Assembly: GCF_963662255.1 (NCBI RefSeq)
Contig: NC_085067.1
Span: forward strand, 10,727,648-10,791,647
DNA length: 64,000 bases
Reading direction: 5' to 3'
DNA from: Cinclus cinclus
Lineage: Eukaryota; Chordata; Aves; Passeriformes; Cinclidae
In this document: positions 1-11,715 of the stretch, piece after piece
Numbering within the stretch: position 1 is the first letter of the stretch
Layout of the letters: each line of letters opens with the position of its first letter
Position numbers and translations under genes: made by a program
The notes under the pieces: generated by a model
Told to the model about the DNA's origin: nothing
The model's input: only the letters and a program-made list of their open reading frames with translations
The model's database searches: none

Positions 1-240
1 GACTGTACTTCAGTGGACCAACAGGAAGGTAGTAGAAATAATTTAATCTTTCGAACAATGGTGACACTGATAACAAAAGACAATGCTGAATTTTCTTGCC
101 ATCAATCAACCTATTAAACCTCCCAGGATTAGGGAGCCAATCCTTCCTACTGTTCAAATATTTTCACAGTTCTTATTAAATCAAAATAAATAAAAGAAAA
201 GCAAAGGAAAGTGCTACCAAAAAGATGCCATTTTAAATAT

Positions 241-268
241 GGGGGGGGGGGGGGGGAGGTGGGGGGGA
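241..268. repeat. Poly-G tract
   Basis: Sixteen consecutive G, one A, then further G-rich sequence. Such a tract can form a G-quadruplex and is prone to assembly or sequencing error. Confidence 0.95.
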
Positions 269-499
269 ATGAGAAACAGAAAAAGAAACATGAGTGAAGG
301 CCAGGTTTTCAGAAACTGAAAATGTAAAGTCAGTATTTCTCTCCTAAAGAGAAGTTTGAAGCCAAAGCAGAAGGTGGCCCCCAGCACCCGAGTGACTCTG
401 AACACCCTGCCAGGTGCTCCATCTTATCTATCCAGTTTTCCTTGCAAAACATGCATAGGCAGAAGTCCAGGTACCTGCTGGGTGGCTTTGCTACTTTTT

Positions 500-1060
500 T
501 TGTGTTTGTGACAAGTATCTTTGTCAATAGTAACTCTTAAACTTCCCTGTCTGACTGTCCAGGAGCCACCCTGGCAGTCCCAGTGGCACCACCTGAGCCG
601 GGACCAAGGCCCCTTCCCAGCAAAGGGGAACAGGGACCTGTGCACAGCCCAGCAAGGGACATTCAGAGACATGGCAGAGGCCAATGACTCCAGATTTTCC
701 TGTGCTTGGGCTGTGGGGGTATAAAATCCCAGGGCTTCCTTTGTTTGGATCCCTGCTCAGAGGCACCAACTCAAGTTCTTATTCTTTTGTTACACCAAGA
801 TTAAATTATTTTGAGCTTCCAGACATCTGTGACTCTGTTGTGGGAAACCCGGGGTCAAGCTGGTGAGGAAACCTGGTTTGACTGGAGGAGTATGAGGGGT
901 GTGGGGAGTCTAGTGGGGTCTCTGGTGCCACTGCTGAGAAGGGAATTCACTCCCAGCTCAGGTGGTGCTAGTGGGACTGCCAGGCTGGAGACAAGGAATT
1001 GCCAGGTCAGACAAGGAATTTTCCTTTACATCCCACTGGCAGGCTGGTGACCCCCACTGC
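500..1060 (+). mobile_element. Possible endogenous retrovirus LTR (low confidence)
   Basis: A TATAAAA at 720-726 is followed about 75 bp later by ATTAAA at 800-805, the spacing expected of a U3-R boundary in an LTR. At 1045-1060 the sequence TGGTGACCCCCACTGC resembles the 18-nt tRNA-Trp primer-binding site used by avian retroviruses, with a few mismatches. I see no gag, pol or env frame downstream and no clear 5' LTR boundary or target-site duplication. It would be a solo or badly decayed element. A chance TATA box is the main alternative. Confidence 0.25.
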
Positions 1061-1693
1061 CTTTGGACAGGGACACTGTCCACCCTCGAGGACACAGGTC
1101 CTTGTGGGCAGGTGGCCCCATGATGCTCCCATGGCTCCAGTCCCCTGGTAGGTAAAGGTTTCCTTCACATTATGTGTCATGTCCATTACTGAAGTCTAAG
1201 CGCAGTTCCCAAGGCTTTCACATATCAGGTGAGCAGTCCATTGTCACCTCCAGTTGGAATTTGTGCAATCTCTGGTCTCCAGAAAACCCAGGGCATCCTG
1301 CTCACCAAGGCCAATGTACATTCAGCAGTGTACAAGATATCCAGGCAACCAGGGCAGTAATCATCCATTAGTTATCTGACCAGCCAGCAGATCTCTGTCT
1401 TGAGAAGATGCAGATTTCTGTCAGGCTCTTGGTATTGCTAAACTTTACTTCTTGGTCCTGTTCAGGCTGCAGATCTTCACCCCTAAATCCCAGTATAAAC
1501 CCAGAGCTGTGTAAACCACTGGTGGTGTTTGCTAAAATGTAGATGTAGGAACAAGGTAAAACTCCAACAACATGAACAAAAGAAAGAGCTTATTATTGCA
1601 TTCCTATTGCCCATTGTAATGGTGAAAGGCAACATCCTCCCCTTCCTCATTTGACACCTCTGACATTCCTGCAAGCTCCTTCAGCTTTGTTTT

Positions 1694-1850
1694 CATAGAA
1701 ATCATAGAATCACAGAATCCCAGACTGGTTTGGTTTGGAAGCACCTTAAAGGTCATCTCATTCCACCCCATCCCATGGGCAGGTACACTTTCCACTAGAC
1801 CAGATTTCTCCCAGCGCCATTTAACCTGGTCTTGGATGGCAGAGACACAT
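1694..1850 (-). mobile_element. CR1 3' fragment
   Basis: It begins with the reversed CR1 terminal octamer repeats (catagaaatcatagaatcac), followed by the conserved ggtttggaagcaccttaaag block. The element is therefore inverted relative to the window. Confidence 0.85.
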
Positions 1851-3492
1851 TTAAACCCCAGGTGAGAATCATGATGTCAATAATGATTAAGGACTTACTG
1901 TGGGTACAACTTCAAATATACAAAATTTCTCTTCACCTGCCAATGGTGCATTTTTCCTATATTTCAAACTGTGGATTTATTTACAAACTGAGAGCCAATA
2001 GCTTGTACAAGCCAATTTCCTTGTCCAGGGCACAAGTTTACAGAACTGAATCCAGCGTATCTTCTACTCCAATAGATGAAGGGCAGAGCTTATAAATGGA
2101 TGGAGTGAGCAAGATGAAATAGATAAAAGTGAGAAGTAATAGATTACAGCACAGAAATTGTAGGGCAAGTAGAGGAGGAAAACTTCCCAGCAGCACAGGG
2201 GTGACATTTAATAAAACCAGACTGTCCAGCTTTAAAAATAGAAATGTTGCAACACTAAAAGAGAATTTTTACCCTTTATGGATAAGTGACAGCACCAGCA
2301 AGGGATGTTCAGAAGGCAGCATCACAGCATCACTGAGGTGTTCGGGGGTGTCTCTCTCAAGCTGTGTGATGCCCAGGAGTGACATTATCACCTCTTTTGG
2401 AAGCTCTCCTTTAATGACTCAACACCCAAGGCTATGAAGCCTCCTTGGTGCATCTCCCCAACTACCATGGAGTTACTTAGGGTTACATAGCCATAGGAGG
2501 TGCTCCAGGTGAGCCCAAGAGGCTGGAGAGACACTAATGAGGACAGGCTTTTTGGTGGATCTTTCCAGACCTCCCTCAAGCAGCAGGCACAGTGGCCAGG
2601 GCTGAAAAGCCATGGAGAGGCATCTGTAACTTTCTGGCACAGTGGTAGGACCCACCACACACACCAGGACACACCTGCACATCCATCCACAGAAAATGCT
2701 CATCTTGCAAGGCTTAAATGGGACTCCAGTCCTGAGCAGCAGTGAGAACACTTCTATAAGAACAACAATCCTTCCCCAGGGGCTGCATCTTTATTTGCCT
2801 TCCCATGGACCAAACTCCCTTAATAAAATCTTCAGCTCCCCCTCATGAACCAAACCTCTTCCTGCCCCATCCTTTAGTAAATCTTTCTTCCATGCCTTCC
2901 ATTCTCTTCCAAAACCCATGTGAACCCATGCTTAGGTGGGAAAGTGGGAGATGGCTACTCTGGAGATGGGGCTGGCAGGACTAGAAGACAGAATCCAGAA
3001 GGATGGTTTCTCCATTTTCCATGTATCTTCCTGCTCTGGAACCAGTTCCCATCTTATCTGGAAATATGGGACACAGCAGAAGCAGTTGTCAAGCCCCTAG
3101 AAAGCCACTAGGAGAACACATGGCTTCAAATACTCCAGAGATTTATTTAAGCAAAGAGAGTGGAAGAAGCTTTAGATCCGACTGCAATTTTCGTTGTGCC
3201 CCACAGCTGGGACAGGGCAGTCATTCACTGCCATGGACAATTTTTCCTGGACTGCAGCTTAAATTCTTAAGAGGCTGAATATGTGAATAGAAGCAAAAAA
3301 AGATCACAGATTTTGTGGCTTGATTAAATGCTTAAACCTGTGAAGGAATGCCTGTATGCACAGAGCTTGCAGGGGTTCCCTGGTGTTCCAAGGCTCTTCT
3401 GGATCATCCTATGCCCTCACATTGTAACCAGAGACATGCTGGTTTATGGTGAGAGCAGCGTCTTTAACATTGCATCAAGTGATGGGACAGTA

Positions 3493-3760
3493 AATCACAG
3501 AATCACAAAATCATTTAAGTTGGAAAAGACCTTTAAGACAATTGAATCCAACCATTCCCCTAGCACTGCCCAGGCCACCACTAACCCATGTCCCCAAGTG
3601 TCACACGTCCATGTTTTTTTAGCAATTCCAGGGATGGTTGCCCTGGGCAACTTGTTCTAGTGCCTGACCACCCTTTAGGAAGGAAGATTCCTGAAGGAAT
3701 CTTTTCCTAATATTCAACCTAAACCTCCCCTGGCACAACTCGAGACCATTCCCTCCCCTC
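3493..3760 (-). mobile_element. CR1 3' fragment
   Basis: Reversed terminal repeats (aatcacagaatcacaaaatc) lead into a ttggaaaagacctttaagac block. The older CR1 subfamily signature of 'aggccaccactaaccc' follows. Confidence 0.85.
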
Positions 3761-5559
3761 AGGCATCGTGAGAGCTGTGTGCTGGGTCCAGCAAACTCGG
3801 TGCTCGGGCAGGGCTTTCACTGTTTTCTGCAATGTGGAAGACCAAAGGGTGAAAATGAGAGTCTGAATGTTTCCTTGATTTAGAAGCTCTGCCTCATGAC
3901 ACACCTTGTGGTTTTCTCTATTGCATAATACTGCAAAGTGCCACTTGTTACAAGAGAAGAGCTGTCGGCTCTCTGTTGAACTCAGACTTTTCTGTAAACA
4001 CATCTTGTTCTTTTAACCAGTCAAGATTGTTTTGTCTGTAAATATGACAAGAAATGTAGATGAAAATAACTGTTCACTGCCAATGACGCAAGGTTAGATA
4101 AGAAAAAAAGTCAACAAGATGAAAGATTCAGAGGAATATTGGGGTAATTCCAACCAGTGTAATGAAAGCGTGAGTCCAGCCACACTGCAAAAACAGTTAG
4201 GGGATATGGTGTCCTCCAATCTCCTCTAGATGCTTCTGTTGGAGCTCTCCAGACCACAACTTCCAAGCTCCTTAACCCCCTCAGACCTCTTTTTTTCAGG
4301 TCTAGTCCCCTTCAACCTCTTCTTTTAGGGTGCGGCTGCTCTCTGGGCCCCTCTGCTCCCACTCTGGTTCTCTCCAGGTCCTTCCACTGTGGTCTGGACT
4401 CTCCCATCCCTTTTGATATAATGGTGGACCACTCCAGACCCCATTTTGGGGTCTGGTAATGTGCAGCTCCCTGCTGATAAATCCCCATGGGAGGGTCAGG
4501 GAGTGCCGGTGACATAGGGAAGCTCTTGCACAGCTCTTGGACACAACTCCAAGGAACCCAGGGATGGCTTTGGATGTCTCAGGATGACTCCCCAAAGCCA
4601 GCTCCCACCCAAACCAAGGATAGTGCTTCTACAGCTGCACTCCAAATTGGATTTATGCTCCAAAGGAGAGGCCAAGTCACTACCAGACCTTGCTCGGCAA
4701 AGTTTTCCTCTCAACAGCCACCTTTTCATTCTTTCTCCAAATCCCCTGTTCCAAAAGCCCAAATGCAGGCAGCAACCAAGTGAGAACCACACAAGCCTGG
4801 AATATCTTCTTCCAGCTGCAGAACAGAACCTGCCAGGTCCATGGCTCAGGCTGCCTCCAAGAGCCATGTCTGGATGTGCTGTCACAGAGGCAAAAATAGG
4901 GATATTGTGGGAAGAGGGGATGGTGAAAGCTGGGATATTTCCAGGCTAGAAAAGGAGACTGGGGACAACTGTCTTGGGACAAGTTTCCTGTTGGATACAA
5001 GGAGATAAGACAGGACCCAGACTTCCCACTATGTCCATTCCCTATGTCATCACCAGTGATGTTATGGCTGGTGCCCAGCTTCTGTTCCCAGCACTGCTGA
5101 GATGCTTTGTGCAGGGCAGGTGGCAGCAAGAACAGCAGTCCCCAAGCTGGATGGGAAGCAGGGATGGAAGAATCCATGTCCAGGATGGGACCAGGTCCTG
5201 CTGTGCCCCTGGGCGGGGTTACAGCCAGGGATTCCTGCAAACACAAACTGGACAGACTGTCATGATGGCCAAGTGGTGAAGGGATTCAACTTGAAATCCA
5301 ATGTGGTTTCCCTACATGGGCTCAAGTCCTGCTCACAGCTGGAGTTTTACTGTCAGTCCCTATCCCCCCTGGCCCCAGGAGGGACAGATAAACACAGGGC
5401 AGTCACACTCTTCTGAGGGACCCTGTGTTCCCATCCTGGACCTGGCCCTGCTCTCCAGGGACTCTTTACCTTTAGGTAATGGTCAGGAGGGTGTATAGGG
5501 GAGCAGCCCTGGACCTCTTCTTATCACAGGAAGAAATCCCGCAATAGCATGTTCCCCCC

Positions 5560-5760
5560 ATACAGGCATATCACCCTGTTTCCTATAGCTGTGGGACACA
5601 GCTCCCTTGTGGATTTGTCACTTTGCTTTCTGCCTCCTGTCACCCTGCTCCTTACAGAGGTGTCACACTGATACCTAGAACTGTCACCCTGCTTTTTATA
5701 AATGTGCCCCCCTGCCTTCTGCAACCCTTCACCCAGCTCCCTGAAGCTGTGTCACCCTTC
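5560..5760. repeat. Degenerate minisatellite, unit about 22-24 bp
   Basis: Roughly nine diverged copies of a unit of the form gtcaccctgctcctta plus a variable tail occur in tandem. Copies differ by substitutions and small indels, so the array is old. Related phrases recur near 6130-6160. Confidence 0.55.
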
Positions 5761-6373
5761 CCCAAAAGCCAATCACTCTGAAGTGATAGACTGAACTTTG
5801 TTTAAACAAACTGGGAGAGCTCTGTGATTTATTGTGTCCCTGATAGCCAGACAATAATGCCTCAAATGTTTTAAAGAAATAAGGGCAAAGGCTGATAAGA
5901 AGCAGATCCTGCAGAGGTGGGGTAATGTTTTTTATCATGCCAATTCCCTCCCTTCCAACGACTGCTAACTGGCACAACAAAGCATTTGCATTTGGGAGAA
6001 ACGGAGCCAAACCATGGTCATGGCATTAGAAGGGGACATAAACCATCATAGCACCCAGTGTTGCATCAGACAGCATAAACCCTTCCCTGAAGGAGGTATC
6101 AGGGCATTGGCACATGAGCCCCCTACATCCCTGTCACACACTGCTCCCTACACCCCACCACAGGAGGCATTACCCCACTGGCAGCTGCAGGCTGATGGCA
6201 GTGGGAGGACAGGAGGCTGCTGCCCCCCCTCAAAATTCATCCCACCCTGACCCAGCCCAATCCAGCCCCACACACTGGGAGCTTCTGAACCCTGAACTGA
6301 ACCCCAAGAGCTGCTCCAGGACAGCACAGCCACCCAGGACAAGACTGTGACCTGTAGTGGTTGTAGGAATCCC

Positions 6374-6445
6374 TTCACTGGCTGGAAATCGAACCCAGGC
6401 CACAATAATGAGAGTGCCAAATCCCAACCCCTCAATCACCAAGAA
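6374..6445 (-). pseudogene. tRNA-Glu (CTC) pseudogene
   Basis: The reverse complement aligns without gaps over 72 nt to vertebrate tRNA-Glu-CTC. The A-box region, the CTC anticodon region and the B-box (GGGTTCGATT) are recognisable. Most differences are C-to-T or G-to-A changes, as expected of CpG decay. The acceptor-stem ends no longer pair well. No 3' CCA or poly-A tail is evident. It is a decayed gene copy or retro-copy, unlikely to be functional. Confidence 0.75.
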
Positions 6446-7786
6446 TGAGTAGTAACCACCAGGGAGGAATGGTGATCAGCAGTATAGAGTGGCTACCATT
6501 AGAATGACCTGCTGCTGGCATCAACCAAGCCCTGAAGGGACAGGGACACTTGCTTCCCACAGCTCGAGCAGAGGACCAGAGGGGATGGATGCCACAGCCT
6601 TCCTGGGAGAATTGGTAGGGATGCTTGTGGCATTGGGAAGCCCCTCTGTGCAAGAGGACCCCACCTGTGTGTAGGCCAGGGAAGCAGGACATGGTAGTGC
6701 CATGACTCTGACCACCACTGAAGGCAGGTTTGGGGAAGGCAGTGATAGCACATGGTTCAGGAAAAGGTGTAGCATCCTCTGGGGGTTCCCTAGGGAGGTT
6801 TTTCTGCTGCTGCTGGAACATGGTCCCTTTGGAGCTGATTTACACTGCCAGGCTCGTGTGACACACACCACACTGGACACAGTGGCATGGACACAACAAT
6901 ACTGATCACCAGTGCACAGCCAGAGCTTCCCCAGAGTCACCTGGGGACAAGAACAAAAGTTCAAGTACAGGCTGACTGTCAGCAGAGCCTTTCCTGGGCA
7001 AGGGAAACTGATCTGAGCCCTGGTGCTGGTCAGGGAGTGTGTCTGGAGTCGCCATTCCTCCTAGTTTTACTGTAACCTGGTCATCTTGTTTGTCTATCAG
7101 AAAATGGCTGGGGTCAGCTTTTGGAACCTAATCTGGAGCTGTGTAGGTGATTCTTCTATACAGAGAGTCTTTAGGGGGAGTAGAGAATTCTGTTTTCCTT
7201 GGTTTGCCCTGATGAACAGGGAGATGGAGAGGGTTTGGAAATGGTCCCCCCACTCCCTAGGGATTTTCTACCATCATGGGCAGCAAGAAAGGGCATTGCA
7301 GAGCCCTGGACCCCTGGCCAGGGCAAAAAGCACAAGGGAGAGCCAAGGGCTCAAGGGGACAGTGTGTCACCTGTGCCTACAGCTCCCATCACAGCAGGGC
7401 TCAGATCCAAAGCGAAGGAACACTGACACAAAGGATGGAGCTCCTGGGCTGTGTGCAGGGAAGACACCCCAAGAGGGGATCACGGGGGTGTCTCGAGGGC
7501 CCCCCAGCAGATGGATGAGCCATGGCTGAGATGGGGGTGAGTGAAGGGCTCCAGGAGAGCGCTTCCCGTGGAGGACAGCAGAGGGCCCAGTGCTCCTTGG
7601 ATGCTCGCCAGTGGTTGGGAGGGGAAGTAAAAGGACAGAGAGAAAACCTCTCCGGTTTTCAGGGATCGATGCTCACAGATTGCTGAAACCTCTCTGTGCT
7701 TTGCCTTGTCTATTGAAGCTTCCAAAAACTGGTCAGTGCAGCTCCTGTCTCCATCTGAGGCCAAATCCCACCATGGTCGTCGTCGT

Positions 7787-7798
7787 CCCCCCCCCCCC
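7787..7798. repeat. Poly-C tract
   Basis: An uninterrupted C run follows a gtcgtcgtc trinucleotide stretch. Confidence 0.9.
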
Positions 7799-8515
7799 AG
7801 AAAGAGAAGGAAGGTAATTCTGGGGAATGTGGAGTAGGCCTGGAGAAAGGATGGAGCCACAGCAAATGACCTGGCATCCTTCCAAATCACTGGCATCTCT
7901 GCTGTGAGGGCCATGGCTGCAGAATGCACCTTCAGAAAACCCTGCAAAGCCCCTGAGTGAGGGGCAAGGCTGGGCTGTGTGATGATCCTACAGGATAGTG
8001 CCAGCCCTTGGGCACATCTGGAGCAGGGAAGGGGGAGGATTCCTCACTGAGGAGAAGTCAGAGCACTGTCAGAGCAATAATCAGATGTCATGGTTTCAGT
8101 TGCTTTTACCAGCCATGACAGAGCATGAGCTCTGGCTGCCTTGAGGTTGGGGGAACATCAGAATCTTTCTGTGGTTTCTTAGATCTTGATCTGGCCCTGT
8201 CACATATTATGTCACAGGCAGTAACAGTTCCTTCATCTGCCAGCAGACCTGGGAACACCTAACAGGTTCATGTGAGTGTCCCAAGGCAGGACAGTCTCCA
8301 CCTCTGATGGAAGGTGAGTGGCTGCCACTCACCACAGGCAACCGGGAGGTGACACAGAATGGGAACTGCTTTTTGGAGCCCTTTGTAGGGCCATGTGGCA
8401 AAGGCAGGTGGGGAACAAAAAAGTAGACTTTCTACAGGCGCAGCTCCTTGGAAAGAGAAATTCCCACCCCAGGATCAGCCTTGGGGCAGTGGGGATGAGG
8501 CTCAGCACAAAATGC

Positions 8516-8535
8516 AGTTGTTGTTGTTGTTGTTG
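8516..8535. repeat. (TTG)n microsatellite
   Basis: About six TTG units. They make a Gln or Cys run in overlapping open frames, which are not genes. Confidence 0.9.
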
Positions 8536-9966
8536 TGCTGAGAAGATGAGGGTGAGACCCACTGCCTTAATTTGCCCCCTACATGGATCTGGGGCATAAG
8601 TAATGCACACATGAATTATCCAGACCAACAGACTAATCACAATTCTGGAATGCAATATGGCAGTAGCAATAAATAATCCATCTCCCCATCTCTGACAGGG
8701 AGCTGACAAATTCCAGCTGAGGTTTTGTCCCTTGCAAAGCCTGAATACCTGCAGCACATTGCTGTGCTTCCCCAAAATGCCACCACCATGTGTCTGCGAC
8801 AACACCATGATGTCAGGCACTTGGTTCAGCTCCAGCTCCTGCTCATGGAGAGTCCTCAGGGTCCTCAGGACACCACCTGGATGCCTCTTGGGAGGATGAT
8901 TTGGAAAAGCCAAGGGCTCCTGCCCACTCCAGCAGGGTCCCTGGCACAGCCCTGGAGACCCTCCTGCAGCCCTGGCTCCCACCCATGGGTACCTCATGGT
9001 GGAGGGGACACTGGGAGGTTTTGAGTGCCCCCACAGACCCAGGAGGCCAGTGAGGGAGAAGGAGAGTGGCAGCAGAGCAGCCCTCTCTACAGCCCTGTCG
9101 CAGAGCTGGGACTGAGGGTTAATGAGGAAATCTGGCAAACACAAGCTCGTGGTGCCTCGTGAGCATAGCTGGGCTGGAAGACACCCAGAGGAACCACAGA
9201 CTGTGAGCTGTCAAAATGGGGGCCTGTCACAAAGAAGAGAGAGGTGGAAAAAGGGGAAATGCTCCCTGGCACATCCTGGGGAACCCATCACTACAAGGGC
9301 AGTGCCAGGGGCCTCTGTGCAGACCATACCATGACCCCTGTGACTGTATGTGGGCACCAGGGACTGGGATCTCTTGGTCCCTCTCAGTTCCCTGGGCTGG
9401 GGAAGCTCCTGCTCTGCCCTCTGTATCCCACCTTGTACCAAACCCCCTGGCACTTGGAGAAGATGCTCTTTGTAGAGTCAGCCCATCCAGGCTGATTCCC
9501 TGTCAAGCTCTGCCCTTACTGTGGGTGTTGGGAGGGTACAACCCCACACTGGAAGCACAGCACTGAGAATTTTGTGCTTAATGGTGCCAAGGCGGGCAGC
9601 ATGGATCTCCAGCCAGTCTCCAGACTGAGTGCTCCTACAGCCTTTGCTGCCCTCACTGACCCCCTGGACATTTCCCAGACCCACCACTGGTGAAGGGATC
9701 CCTTGGCTGGACCTGCACCTTCCATTTGAGGGTCTGAACACCCCTGACCTCCAGACCTGGTTCCTTGAAGACAAGACTGAGCTGGATCTTCCCGGTGCTT
9801 TGGTAGAGATGCTGAGGTGACTTTGATAAGCAGAGGTGTTTTGGATGATGTAAATGTGAACCTGCTGCTCAAAGGTGTTTTCATATCCTGTTTTGGTTGG
9901 TGGGGACTGATTTGCTCACACTTAGCTCCCTCCACACAAAGGCTATTCTGCTACTTTTTCAATCAA

Positions 9967-9997
9967 CTGTTTCCTTTTTTTTTTTTTTTCCCCCCCA
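9967..9997. repeat. Poly-T/poly-C tract
   Basis: A long T run is followed directly by a C run. It lies about 190 bp upstream of the CCL5-like pseudogene start. Confidence 0.9.
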
Positions 9998-10043
9998 GTT
10001 TTTCTGAGGCAAAGGTGCAATGACATTAGTTCTATTATGTTTT

Positions 10044-10097
10044 GGAAATTCTACGTTTACCTTCAAATCTGACTGACTGGCCACTGTTCCTATAAAA
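10044..10097 (+). promoter_or_regulatory. Decayed kappa-B site plus TATA box of the CCL5-like pseudogene
   Basis: GGAAATTCT at 10044-10052 matches the GGAAATTCC kappa-B core of the neighbouring chemokine promoters except for the last base. TATAAAA at 10091-10097 lies 39 bp further on and 89-95 bp before the ATG at 10186. This spacing equals that of the intact genes, so it is a relic chemokine promoter with a damaged NF-kappa-B site. Confidence 0.6.
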
Positions 10098-10185
10098 AGC
10101 AAGGACTGAGCCAGCACCTCATAAAAGGCACAGGAGGAAACTGCTCTGGTCCTGCCTCTGCTCTTGCAGCTGATCTCTGTCTAGA

Positions 10186-11395
10186 ATGAACATCTCCACA
10201 CTCTGCCTCTTCATCATCCTGGTTGCTGCCCTCTTTTTTCAGGTCCTTCCTGGTCCACATGAATACAGCATCCCCCTGCTCTCCTGGGATGGACTTTTGC
10301 TCTGACTGCCTGTAATTTGGTGCAGAACTGGCAAAAGTCATCTGCAAATGTTGGAAACCTGTTTTAATAACTTCTCCAAATTTATTTGGGCTGGTCTTCC
10401 TTTCTAACATCCTTTTATCTATAGGGGTGAATTTTACTGGTATCAAAGTTGTCAGGTTTCCTGTCCCCTGATTTTCTTGCTGGCCTTTAGGAGTGGACCC
10501 AGGGTAATGACAGGGATTTTTACCCTGGAATGTGAGAGTAAAACAATTAACAAACAATCCTAGCAATGCTGTTTATCAAGCTTCTGTGTTCACAGCAATT
10601 TCTTGCTCATTTTCAGGGAAAACAGCGGGAGATAAGGAGGTGGTTGTCTGTGCTTTCAGCTGGGAATGTACAGTTTATTGAGTGATCGTCTCAGGATGGA
10701 TTTCCTGATCTCTTCCTGTGGGGTCTGACACAACTTTGTGCTGTTTCAGCTACACCTCATGAAAGCTGCCTCAGAGTCATGTATGAGAGTATTTCTATAC
10801 CAGCAGCAAGTGCTCCCAGCCAGCAGCTGTGTAAGTACCAGCTTTGGGCCCTGAGGGGAGGCTTTGCTGGCATTTGGGGTCCTGGCTTCACATCCAACAA
10901 GGCCAGGAGCAGGATGTTGTACAGAGGGAGGGAGCAGCCCTGGGGGAGGGAGCAGCCGCCCAGGTTCCAGATGCAGTGTGTGAGCCCTCACCCTCCTCAG
11001 CTGAGAAATAAGTGGTCTCCTTGGACTATCCTGGTGCTGGGAATAAGGTGTGGGAAGAAGGTCAAGAGCCAGCAGGACCTTCCAGAGCTTGATGAGCCAA
11101 ATCCACACATTTCACACTGCATCCAGGTTCACTTCTGCATTGGACAAGGAGATGAGTATCTGAGCATGGCAGATTCTTCCAAGGGACCCTGATGTGCCCT
11201 GGGTTTTAGCAACTCCTGGATGCTTGAGGGCTTGTAGGAGATGACCCAAGTCCCTCATGTCCCGTTTCCCCTCCAGGACTGTAACACCTGGACTCATGAC
11301 TTGCCAGGTTTGTGACCAGGAAGAAGCAGGAGGTTTGTGCTAACCCTGATGCCAGATGGGTAAAGGAATACATGAACAGCCTGGAGCTGCAGTAA
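10186..11395 (+). pseudogene. CCL5: CCL5-like (RANTES-type) CC chemokine pseudogene
   Basis: A three-exon CC chemokine: exon 1 10186-10258 (signal peptide, MNISTLCLFIILVAALFFQ...), exon 2 10719-10830, exon 3 11308-11395. Exon lengths (73, 112, 88) and phases match the intact gene at 14.8 kb exactly, so there are no indels. Exon 2 keeps the SDTT-x-CCFSYTS start and EYFYTSSKCSQPAAV; exon 3 keeps [12 protein letters not shown] and [12 protein letters not shown], all typical of CCL5. Four defects are visible. Exon 1 is followed by ATGAAT where its paralogue has GTAAGT. Exon 2 is preceded by TG instead of AG. In-frame TGA codons stand at 10760-10762 and 10784-10786, both explicable as CGA-to-TGA changes. 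The exon-2 donor and exon-3 acceptor are intact, and AATAAA lies at 11710. CCL5 would be a secreted leukocyte attractant acting on CCR5-type receptors. This copy cannot encode it. Whether another intact CCL5 exists elsewhere cannot be seen from here. Confidence 0.85.
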
Positions 11396-11709
11396 GCACT
11401 GGAAGCTGAGAAGTCCTGCCAGACCACCCATCAGAGCTTGGCACAGACCTAGAAAACGCTACTGCCAAGCACCAAGACCTGCCGAGCCACCCTGGGACCC
11501 CTGAAGTTTGTTTTGTCTTGCAAAGGTGTCATTTAACACAATAATTCAGCTAACACTTAGGGCAGACGTGATGGTGAAGACCTCCTGGCCTTGCAAACCC
11601 ATCTTGGGGTACCCTGCTGTGTGATGTGGCTAAACTGAGCCCCACCTTGTGCCTCCACTGCTAGAATGGGAGGGAGATTTAATCCAAGAGCTATCTGTGG
11701 GTGCCAGAG

Positions 11710-11715
11710 AATAAA
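11710..11715 (+). terminator. Polyadenylation signal of the CCL5-like pseudogene
   Basis: AATAAA about 315 bp after the stop codon of exon 3. Confidence 0.5.

Larger units (their letters stand above)
1..10040. other. Gene-poor intergenic region
   Basis: I find no convincing gene here. The open frames (longest 271 codons, minus strand, 8329-9144) have no recognisable domain. Individually listed contents are homopolymer tracts, CR1 pieces, a degenerate minisatellite, a tRNA-Glu-like relic and a possible LTR. The remainder looks like ordinary unique avian intergenic sequence. Confidence 0.6.

Noticed and set aside
8329..9144. 271-codon open frame on the minus strand
   Set aside because: No domain, no splice context, and a Gln run caused by a (TTG)n microsatellite.
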